Source: Candidatus Falkowiibacteriota bacterium (GTDB taxonomy: Bacteria > Patescibacteriota > Patescibacteriia > Patescibacteriales > JALSMD01). From it: a DNA stretch of 8,784 bases. Where the stretch lies: positions 1 through 8,784 of the forward strand of contig JALSMD010000084.1 in the NCBI GenBank assembly GCA_026987855.1, given 5' to 3'. This document shows positions 1 to 6,050 of this stretch, piece after piece (within the stretch, counting starts at the first letter, position 1; each line of letters starts with the position of its first letter). A program made the translations under genes and the position numbers. The notes under the pieces were generated by a model. That model saw only the letters and a program-made list of their open reading frames with translations, had not been told where the DNA came from and searched no databases.

Positions 1-549
1 ATCAATGGTTCGTATTTTTGCTCTGATTCTTTTTGCAAAGGTTTAAATTATTATTTTTATCCAGTTTTTAATACAAGAACACGAAAATTGATTAACAAAA
101 ATCAATTAAAATATTGGACCACTGGGCCTTTAATAGTTTTTGACAAAGATAATAATTTTTATTACTTTAAGGATAGTCGGGAGTTTAAAAGTATAGAAGA
201 TTTTGAAAATAAATATCAAACAAAAATTCAAGCAGCAATTGGCAACAAACCGCGTTTAATTGAGAATTATATGAATTTACTAATTGAATGGGATATTGAT
301 GATAAGCAAAGAAATTTAAAAGCTACTCGTAATGCTTTAGCCTATAAAAATAATAAAGTTTATTTAATAGTGGTTCATAATGCCACAATTCCTGAATTAG
401 CTGATGTAATGAAGGCAATGAAAATAGAATATGCTTTAAATTTAGATGGCGGATATTCGTCAGCTCTTTTTTATAATGACGAATATATGGTTGGTCCGGG
501 AAGAGATATTCCTAATGCTATTATTTTTAGTGAAAGTAAATGTAAATAA
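1..549 (+). CDS. Phosphodiester glycosidase (NAGPA-domain) protein, 5'-truncated
   Basis: The reading frame is open from the first base, so the true start and any signal peptide lie upstream; 182 residues are visible. The fragment opens with INGSYF, matching the Asn-Gly-x-Tyr-Phe block at the start of the phosphodiester glycosidase domain (the fold of N-acetylglucosamine-1-phosphodiester alpha-N-acetylglucosaminidase, NAGPA). Near the C-terminus, around nt 430-470, is the family signature LNLDGGYSSAL, preceded by the usual helix (TIPELADVMKAM) and followed by a closing strand ending PNAIIF. Bacterial members are usually exported and cleave or bind sugar-phosphodiester linkages in envelope glycans; the substrate here cannot be told. 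The stop is 1 base before the DUF167 start, so the two are probably co-transcribed. The ATG at 88 is internal, not the start, because the conserved INGSYF block precedes it. Family assignment is firm; enzymatic role is inferred. Confidence 0.85.
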   Translation: MNGSYFCSDSFCKGLNYYFYPVFNTRTRKLINKNQLKYWTTGPLIVFDKDNNFYYFKDSREFKSIEDFENKYQTKIQAAIGNKPRLIENYMNLLIEWDIDDKQRNLKATRNALAYKNNKVYLIVVHNATIPELADVMKAMKIEYALNLDGGYSSALFYNDEYMVGPGRDIPNAIIFSESKCK

Positions 550-550
550 T

Positions 551-820
551 ATGATTGACATTTTTATTCAAAAGTTAAGACAAGAAAAAGAAATTTATCT
601 TAATTTAAAAATTAAGGCAGGAGCTAAAGAAACAAAATTTAAAGAAATTTTATCAGATAATATATTAAAAATTAATATTAAATCAAATCCGCAAAAAGGA
701 AAAGCTAATCAAGAGTTAATTTCTTTTTTAGCAAAAGAGTTTTCTGTCCCTAAGAGTAATATCAAAATTTTAAAGGGGCGAACCAATCAAAACAAATTGG
801 TCAAAATTTATTTAGCATAA
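551..820 (+). CDS. DUF167 / YggU-family small protein
   Basis: An 89-residue protein of the DUF167 (YggU) family, whose members are typically 75-110 residues. It shows the two family blocks: a beta strand with IKAGAKET (residues 21-28), and the stretch from about residue 43 to 82 with NPQKGKANQELISFLAKEF, followed by the ILKGRTNQNK hairpin that corresponds to the family's (I/V)xxGxxxRxK motif. The usual Arg of that motif is Gln-Asn here. The biochemical function of the family is unknown. I chose the ATG at 551 rather than the upstream in-frame ATG at 446: the longer version would overlap the glycosidase gene by about 100 bases and add residues with no family similarity. The gene follows the glycosidase stop by 1 base and ends 4 bases before uppS. 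There is no clear Shine-Dalgarno sequence, which suggests translational coupling. Confidence 0.87.
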   Translation: MIDIFIQKLRQEKEIYLNLKIKAGAKETKFKEILSDNILKINIKSNPQKGKANQELISFLAKEFSVPKSNIKILKGRTNQNKLVKIYLA

Positions 821-824
821 AATT

Positions 825-1526
825 ATGGTTGAAAAAAACAAAAAGATACCAAAACATGTTGCTTTAATTTTAGATGGCAATAGACGTTGGGCTAGAGAAA
901 GAAACCTTCCAACAGTAGAAGGACATTTAAAGGGCAAAGAGATATTACAGAAAGTTACTGATTGGTTTTTTGCTAGGGGCGTAGAGATCGTTTCTGTGTT
1001 TGTCTTTTCAGTAGAAAATTGGAATCGTTCTGCAGAAGAAGTAAATTATTTAATGAAACTTTTAAAAAACGCTATTTTAGAAGAAAAGGAAATAGCCCAA
1101 GAAAGGAATTATAAGGTGTTAATTAGCGGTAGATTAAATGAACTTCCTGGTGATTTGCCAGATGCTTGTTTAGACTTAATTAATACTACTAAAAATAATA
1201 ATGGCGGCATTTTTCATATTTGCCTTAATTATGGCGGCAGAGCCGAAATTGTTGACGCTGTAAAGAAAATGCTAAAAAACAACATTAATCCCGATCAAGT
1301 ACATGAGGGTATGGTTAGAAAATATTTATATAATGGTGAATTAGAGTACCCAGATATTATTGTTCGTACTTCTGGAGAACAGAGATTATCAGGTTTTCTC
1401 TTATGGCAAGCAGCTTATAGTGAGTTGTTTTTTTTAAAAAAATATTGGCCGGATTTTGAAGAAAGTGATGTGGAAAGAATTATTGAAGAATACAACCAAA
1501 GGCAAAGAAGGTTTGGCGGAGATTAA
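825..1526 (+). CDS. uppS: Isoprenyl transferase (undecaprenyl diphosphate synthase type)
   Basis: A 233-residue cis-prenyltransferase, full length for the family. It condenses isopentenyl diphosphate units onto farnesyl diphosphate (or similar) to make the long polyprenyl diphosphate that becomes the lipid carrier for peptidoglycan and surface glycans. Visible motifs: HVALILDGNRRWA (residues 11-23) with catalytic Asp17; His34 in the EGH segment; FSVENWNR (61-68); NYGGRAEIVDA (135-145); RTSGEQRLSGFLLW (181-194) with diphosphate-binding Arg181 and Arg187; and AYSELFF (197-203) with the Mg-site Glu200. It ends with the usual RQRRFGG. The residue after DGN is Arg where many bacterial enzymes have Gly; DGNRR is common in archaeal and eukaryotic relatives. 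The start lies 4 bases after the DUF167 stop, without an obvious ribosome binding site. A T8A7 run at 1428-1442 lies within the codons just after Glu200. Confidence 0.96.
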   Translation: MVEKNKKIPKHVALILDGNRRWARERNLPTVEGHLKGKEILQKVTDWFFARGVEIVSVFVFSVENWNRSAEEVNYLMKLLKNAILEEKEIAQERNYKVLISGRLNELPGDLPDACLDLINTTKNNNGGIFHICLNYGGRAEIVDAVKKMLKNNINPDQVHEGMVRKYLYNGELEYPDIIVRTSGEQRLSGFLLWQAAYSELFFLKKYWPDFEESDVERIIEEYNQRQRRFGGD

Positions 1527-1540
1527 TTCCAAAAAATATC

Positions 1541-1547
1541 AAGGAGG
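1541..1547 (+). promoter_or_regulatory. Strong Shine-Dalgarno sequence for the GT-C gene
   Basis: AAGGAGG is an essentially perfect anti-16S match. It ends 5 bases before the TTG at 1553, which supports TTG as the start. The ATG at 1549 is only 1 base away and out of frame, giving a 37-codon dead-end frame. The next in-frame ATG, at 1574, is 26 bases away and has no site of its own. Most other genes in the window lack such a sequence. Confidence 0.75.
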
Positions 1548-1552
1548 AATGG

Positions 1553-3358
1553 TTGGCTTTCGTAGCGTTTATTATGAAATTTATTCAAGTATTAAAAAAA
1601 ATTCATTGGCATTATTGGTTTATATTGCTGATAGCAATTTTGTTTTTTGTTGCTGTCAGTAGTTTTAATTATTTTACTCAACATTTTGACTCTCAAAATA
1701 GCAATAAAGAGTTTGTTAAATGGCTTTCTCCTGATGAAACAGCTAATTATATTTTTACTAAACTTTATGCCCAAGAAGGGCGTTTAACTATTTTTGAAAA
1801 ATATAATTTATATGTACACGATATCATGCATCCACGCAGTTTTCGTAGTGATCTAGGAGTTTTAAAGCCTGTAAGTTTTTTGGGTATTATTTTAATCTTT
1901 GGGAAAATTGCTAGTTTATTTTCTTATAAGATTATTCCTTTTTTAACACCATTATTTGCCTCTATAGGTTTGTTTTTCTACTATTTATTAGTTAAAGAAC
2001 TCTTTGGTCGTTTTAATGCTTTGCTTTCTGTGTTTTTGCTTTCTTTTTTTCCTGTTTATGTTTATTATAGTGCTCGTAGCATGTTTCACAATATATTGTT
2101 TGTTGTTTTACTAGTAGTGGGATTTTATTTTTTGGTAATAATTAATAAAGAAAGATCAAAAGTAAAAATTTGTAAAAGTTATATAGATATTAAAAAATAT
2201 ATTATCACAGCTCTTGCAGGTCTATTTATTGGTTTAGCAGTTACTGTTAGAACCTCTGAGTTATTTTGGTTAGCCCCAATATTGTTACTTATATATTTTT
2301 TTAACATCCGAAAAACAAATATTGTTCAAATAATTATTTTTTTGTTTTTCGTGTTTTTAGCCTTTTTGCCAGTAATACAATATAATCAAATTCTTTACGG
2401 TTGCCCTTATTATGGCGGATATACCGAAATGAACTATTCTCTTGATAATATTAAAGAAGCTAGCTCTAAATTAATTAAGATAAATAATAGCCTTCCTTTT
2501 TCTAGACGTATTGATTTGATCTATAAAATTAAAAATAGTTTATTTCCTTTTGGTATTGATCTTAATAAGAGTTTTAAAATGTTCTGTTATTATTTTGTTG
2601 ATATGTTTCCATTTTTATTTTGGGGGGGTGTTTTGGGTTTAGTTATTTTTTTTAAAAACCCCTTCAAGCACCAAAAAAAACATTTTGTTTTTTTACTAGT
2701 TTATTTGATTTTTAGTTATTTGCTTATTTTATATTATGGAAGCTGGGATTTTCACGATAACCCCGATCATAGTCAGCATACTATTGGCAATTCATATACT
2801 CGTTATTGGTTGCCAATTTATTTGGGAGCCATTCCTTTTGCTAGCTTGTTCTTGGAACATTTAACTAAAAAAATAATAAAAATTTTTTCTTGTCAGCACA
2901 ATACTTTTAGAAATAAATTAAATTCTAAATTATTAGCCCCCGCCTTTTTAGTCGCAGTTATTAGTTTGATTGTCTTTAATTTTATTACTTTTGTGTTATG
3001 GGGATCAGACGAAGGTTTAATTTATTCTGTCCAAAAACAAAATGAAGCCAGAAGGGAATTTAAAAGAGTAATGAATTTGACTGAAAATAACGCTGTTATT
3101 ATCACTTTTTATCATGATAAATTATTTTTTCCGCAAAGAAAAGTTGTTGTAGGGTTATTTAATGACAAAAATATGGTAGCCCAATACGCTGTTTTAGCAA
3201 AATATTTGCCTGTTTATTATTATAATTTTACTTTGCCACCTGAAGCCATTAATTATTTAAATGAAAGGCGTTTAAAGGAAGTAGGGTTACAAATTGAGCA
3301 AATTTCTCGCATTAATTATGACTTTACTTTATACAAGTTAAATTTGGTAGAGAAGTAG
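1553..3358 (+). CDS. Polytopic GT-C / GT39-like membrane glycosyltransferase
   Basis: A 601-residue membrane protein with roughly 10-12 hydrophobic helices, at about residues 20-38, 107-123, 127-147, 155-196 (two), 215-252 (two), 257-277, 346-367, 377-396, 415-434 and 470-493. After helix 1 comes an outside loop with SPDETANY; Asp61-Glu62 fits the acidic pair in the first loop of GT-C enzymes (PMT/ArnT class). The run from about 127 to 196 (a helix, LFGRFNALLS, then YYSARSMFHN) also resembles that class, as does YTRYWLPIYLGAIPF near 415. The C-terminal 105 residues look soluble. Such enzymes move a sugar from a polyprenyl-phosphate donor onto a protein or glycan on the outer membrane face; donor and acceptor are unknown here. 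It lies 26 bases after uppS. The start is TTG, chosen for the AGGAGG 5 bases upstream; ATG at 1574 is the alternative. Class assignment rests on topology and the DE loop, not on strong identity. Confidence 0.75.
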   Translation: MAFVAFIMKFIQVLKKIHWHYWFILLIAILFFVAVSSFNYFTQHFDSQNSNKEFVKWLSPDETANYIFTKLYAQEGRLTIFEKYNLYVHDIMHPRSFRSDLGVLKPVSFLGIILIFGKIASLFSYKIIPFLTPLFASIGLFFYYLLVKELFGRFNALLSVFLLSFFPVYVYYSARSMFHNILFVVLLVVGFYFLVIINKERSKVKICKSYIDIKKYIITALAGLFIGLAVTVRTSELFWLAPILLLIYFFNIRKTNIVQIIIFLFFVFLAFLPVIQYNQILYGCPYYGGYTEMNYSLDNIKEASSKLIKINNSLPFSRRIDLIYKIKNSLFPFGIDLNKSFKMFCYYFVDMFPFLFWGGVLGLVIFFKNPFKHQKKHFVFLLVYLIFSYLLILYYGSWDFHDNPDHSQHTIGNSYTRYWLPIYLGAIPFASLFLEHLTKKIIKIFSCQHNTFRNKLNSKLLAPAFLVAVISLIVFNFITFVLWGSDEGLIYSVQKQNEARREFKRVMNLTENNAVIITFYHDKLFFPQRKVVVGLFNDKNMVAQYAVLAKYLPVYYYNFTLPPEAINYLNERRLKEVGLQIEQISRINYDFTLYKLNLVEK

Positions 3359-3360
3359 CT

Positions 3361-3389
3361 TTGACCAAAGTTTGAAAATTTAGTATTAT
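3361..3389 (+). promoter_or_regulatory. Possible sigma-70-type promoter before the DUF2304 gene
   Basis: TTGACC (3361-3366) and TATTAT (3384-3389) are separated by exactly 17 bases, each one mismatch from consensus. An overlapping perfect TATAAT at 3389-3394 is 22 bases from the -35, too far for it. Either -10 would start transcription at about 3396-3401, within a few bases of the ATG at 3400, giving a leaderless or nearly leaderless message. No Shine-Dalgarno sequence precedes that ATG, which fits. AT-rich sequence yields such matches by chance, so this is only suggestive. Confidence 0.4.
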
Positions 3390-3399
3390 ATAATAAAAT

Positions 3400-3726
3400 A
3401 TGTTGCAACAAATTATTGCTTTGTTTATTATTGCCTTCTTTTTGGCAAGATTGTTTTGGCAAAAACAAAAGAAACAAATTGGGGCCAACGAATTTTTGTT
3501 CTGGCTTATTTTTTGGTTTTTAGCAGCTATAGCTATTATTGCCATTAAATTTATTGATAAGCTGGTTGCCAAATTGGGTTTTACTGGTTCAGGAATAGAA
3601 GTATTATTATATTTAAGTATTGTTTTATTGTTTTATTTAATTTTTCGTTTACGTTTGCGTTTAGCTAAAGTTGAGAGAAATTTAACTAAGATTATTCGCG
3701 AAATCACTTTGAATAACAAGAAATAA
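3400..3726 (+). CDS. DUF2304 domain small membrane protein
   Basis: A 108-residue protein with three hydrophobic helices, at about residues 3-19, 32-50 and 66-84. A charged amphipathic tail (85-103, RLAKVERNLTKIIREITL) could form a short coiled coil. This layout matches the DUF2304 family: helix, basic linker (QKQKKQIGANEF), FWLIFWF helix, a KLG turn, a LLYLSIVLLFYLIFRL helix and a Leu/Glu-patterned tail. DUF2304 proteins are found beside polyprenyl-phosphate glycosyltransferases and in surface polysaccharide loci, which fits the neighbouring GT-C enzyme. Their molecular role is unknown; regulation or anchoring of a partner glycosyltransferase is only a guess. It starts 41 bases after the GT-C gene, with a promoter-like element between, and has no visible ribosome binding site. 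Confidence 0.78.
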   Translation: MLQQIIALFIIAFFLARLFWQKQKKQIGANEFLFWLIFWFLAAIAIIAIKFIDKLVAKLGFTGSGIEVLLYLSIVLLFYLIFRLRLRLAKVERNLTKIIREITLNNKK

Positions 3727-3741
3727 ACAACAAAAAGAAGT

Positions 3742-4152
3742 ATGTCAATAAAAGATTATATTATTGATTTTATCAATTATGTTTTCATGTTGATTTTGAT
3801 CAGCGTGTTTATTCTTTATTTTATTGCTGACGATCATTTTAGAGAATTTCTAGAGATATTGAGAGCTTTAATGCCTCTTTCATTTTTTGCTTTAATTTTT
3901 TTGATTAAATTTAAATTATCTCGTATGTATGCTAAAAGAAGCAGCCTAGATGGGATGGGAGAGATCATTTTATATCTAAGTTCTTTTGATAAAATGTGGA
4001 GTGAGTTAATCGTTTTTATTCTTCCTTTTGTGATCTGTCTTTTGTCTTTTTTGTTTTTAGGTAAAGTTGATTCTGTTGATATTTTGCAGGCAGTAGCCGC
4101 CTTTTTAATAATGCACGCTTGGCATAATTATATTTTTAAAAAAGAAAGATAA
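3742..4152 (+). CDS. Unrecognised four-helix membrane protein
   Basis: I do not recognise this 136-residue protein. It has four hydrophobic segments, at about residues 8-28, 41-57, 87-107 and 113-131. The central loop (58-86) is basic at its start (KFKLSRMYAKR) and then contains SSLDGMGEIILYLSSFDKMW. The basic loop and the KKER tail suggest both termini and the central loop are cytoplasmic. Size and helix number resemble GtrA-type flippase proteins, but I see none of their sequence pattern. It lies 15 bases after the DUF2304 gene and 3 bases before the DUF4012 gene, so it is almost certainly part of the same transcript. The only ribosome binding sequence is a weak AGAAG nearly touching the ATG. 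Coding status is supported by tight packing and coherent topology. Confidence 0.72.
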   Translation: MSIKDYIIDFINYVFMLILISVFILYFIADDHFREFLEILRALMPLSFFALIFLIKFKLSRMYAKRSSLDGMGEIILYLSSFDKMWSELIVFILPFVICLLSFLFLGKVDSVDILQAVAAFLIMHAWHNYIFKKER

Positions 4153-4155
4153 AAT

Positions 4156-6045
4156 ATGTTTTATAAATCAAAATCAAAACATATTAATTTTTTAAAAATC
4201 AACAGAGAAGGTTGGCGCCATTTTTATTGGCCTCGTCAAAGGAGAAAAAAGAGAATTTTGTTAGCTTTAAATGTGTTTATTGTATTTTTAAGTGCTGGTA
4301 TTATTTCTTTTGTTATAGCTGGCGCTGTTTTTTTGTTTAATGTGCAGATAATTTATAAAAATATTGAATTAAGTGGCCAAGAATTTGCTAATGCCCTTTA
4401 TAACCCGAATCATATTGATGCTCTATATGTTGATATAGATCATATACAAAAAGGCGAAGATTTATTAAAAGCAGCTCGTACCCAGTTAAATCTTCTTAAA
4501 AAAAGTAGAGTATATTTCTTTAGATACTTATTTGATAACATAGATAATTTAGAAAGTTTATTATCTCAGTTAGAATTTATTGAAAAATGTTTTAATAAAT
4601 ACATAGCCTTAGAAAGCAATAAGCTGACTTTAGTAAAATATGAAGAAAGAGAAAAGGCCCTTAAACAATTTTATAGTAATATAGTGGAGCTAAACATTAT
4701 TCAAAAACAGATAGATGGTTTTATAAATAATCTAGAAAAACCAAATCTTTTATCTTTTTGGCATATAAATTACGGTTTTAATAAAAACATTTTAATTGAT
4801 CTAAAAGACAAAATACAACATAAAGTTTATCAATCGCAATTTCTGGCAACCATCTTAGGATATCCTAAGAGTTTGACATATCTTTTGGTTTTTACAGACT
4901 CCCAACATTTGAAAGGAGTGGGAGGAACAATTAAAATAATTGGCACCTTGGAAATTAGTAGAGGAAAAATAAGTAGACTGAGTTTTATCAGAGCTAGTGA
5001 ATTAGATAAATATGCTTCTCAGGAGGTAAGAACCATTCCCCCTTTGGCTTTAAAAAAATACGCCCATATTAATAATTGGCAACTTTCTAATGCCAATTGG
5101 TCTCCAGACTGGCCAAGCGCAGCCAAAAGAATAGAATGGCTTTATTATAAAGAAAAAATGTTTTTGCCTAAAGAAAAAGCAGAGAAACTAAGCAATAAAA
5201 TAGATGGCGTAATTTTAATTACAGATAATTTTTTGGCAAGGATTTTAAGATCAACTAATAATAATTTTATTTCTTTAAATGAAAATTGGACAGAAACAAA
5301 CTCTTTATTAGATAGCGCTCATGCTTCTACTTCCTTAGCTATTATTATTAATACTATTGATAAGCAATTTAGTAATTTAAGCAACGAATATAAAATGAAT
5401 TTATGGAACGCCCTAAAACAAGGAATTTTAAATAAAGAGGTTGCTTGTTATTTCAAAAATATAGATTTAGAAAATATGTCTAAGAAATATAATATAGACG
5501 GGGAACTTAAACAGGTCAATACTGATTATTTATTAGTGGTAGATTATAATTTAAGTGGTAACGATTATTTAGTCCCTCGCCAAATTGACTATAAAGTAAA
5601 AGAAAAAGAAAATGGTTGGTATGCTTATTTAACTATAAATTATTCTAACCAATCTATTTTTTCTCAGGAAAAGGAGGATTATACCGCATATACTAGGATT
5701 TATTTGCCCCAAGGCATAAAAATAGCTACTTCTAGCGGCTTTAAACAAATTGATATTAGTAGTGAATTTAACAAGACAGTGGTTGGCTCTTTGGTTGATA
5801 TTCCGGCAGGAGAGATACATAATCTATATTTAGAATATAAATTGCCCTTTAAAAATGTTGACTATGCTTTATATGCCCAAAAGCAGATAGGAAATAATTA
5901 TCAAGGTCTAAGTATTGACTTAAAAGCTTTGAATAAGATAAAATTATATAACCCAACTGGTTTTAATGCTAAAAGAATGGGTGATAACCATATACAATGG
6001 GAAGATAATTTTATAGGAGATAAAGTTTTTGAAATTATAAAATAA
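4156..6045 (+). CDS. DUF4012 domain envelope protein
   Basis: A 629-residue protein with a basic cytoplasmic N-terminus (RQRRKKR at 27-33), one transmembrane helix (about 34-62) and a long exterior part. Residues about 98-195 are helical, Leu/Lys/Glu rich and probably coiled-coil. The DUF4012 domain follows: TYLLVFTDSQHLKGVGG (241-257), GTLEISRGKISRL, NANWSPDWPSAAKRIEWLY (313-330), and KIDGVILITDNFLARIL (348-364). A C-terminal beta-rich part includes DYTAYTRIYLPQGIKI (508-523), as in other members. The family is common in Patescibacteria and Actinobacteria exopolysaccharide loci; its function is unknown. The family hallmark resembles QNNAELRPTGGFIGS; here it is DSQHLKGVGGTIKI, so the Glu-Leu-Arg is lost while Gly-Gly remains. 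The start is 3 bases after the previous stop, and mreB begins 5 bases after its own stop. Confidence 0.85.
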   Translation: MFYKSKSKHINFLKINREGWRHFYWPRQRRKKRILLALNVFIVFLSAGIISFVIAGAVFLFNVQIIYKNIELSGQEFANALYNPNHIDALYVDIDHIQKGEDLLKAARTQLNLLKKSRVYFFRYLFDNIDNLESLLSQLEFIEKCFNKYIALESNKLTLVKYEEREKALKQFYSNIVELNIIQKQIDGFINNLEKPNLLSFWHINYGFNKNILIDLKDKIQHKVYQSQFLATILGYPKSLTYLLVFTDSQHLKGVGGTIKIIGTLEISRGKISRLSFIRASELDKYASQEVRTIPPLALKKYAHINNWQLSNANWSPDWPSAAKRIEWLYYKEKMFLPKEKAEKLSNKIDGVILITDNFLARILRSTNNNFISLNENWTETNSLLDSAHASTSLAIIINTIDKQFSNLSNEYKMNLWNALKQGILNKEVACYFKNIDLENMSKKYNIDGELKQVNTDYLLVVDYNLSGNDYLVPRQIDYKVKEKENGWYAYLTINYSNQSIFSQEKEDYTAYTRIYLPQGIKIATSSGFKQIDISSEFNKTVVGSLVDIPAGEIHNLYLEYKLPFKNVDYALYAQKQIGNNYQGLSIDLKALNKIKLYNPTGFNAKRMGDNHIQWEDNFIGDKVFEIIK

Positions 6046-6050
6046 TTTTT

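Noticed and set aside
446..550. Upstream extension of the DUF167 gene to an ATG at 446
   Set aside because: It overlaps the conserved end of the glycosidase gene and adds residues without DUF167 similarity; the ATG at 551 gives the normal family length.
1549..1662. Small ORF from the ATG at 1549, just after the AGGAGG
   Set aside because: Spacing of 1 base is too short for initiation, and the 37-residue product overlaps the GT-C gene and looks like a frame shadow.
3324..3572. Minus-strand ORF of 82 codons opposite the GT-C/DUF2304 junction
   Set aside because: It lies antisense to recognised coding sequence with no family similarity or ribosome binding site. The minus-strand frames at 1592-1774 and 5629-5820 are rejected for the same reason.
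4148..4158. Recurring ATAAAATATG at the starts at 3400, 4156 and 7245 as a shared regulatory motif
   Set aside because: At 4156 the motif overlaps the preceding stop codon, and a -10-like TAAAAT touching the ATG could not drive that gene; A-rich start context explains it.
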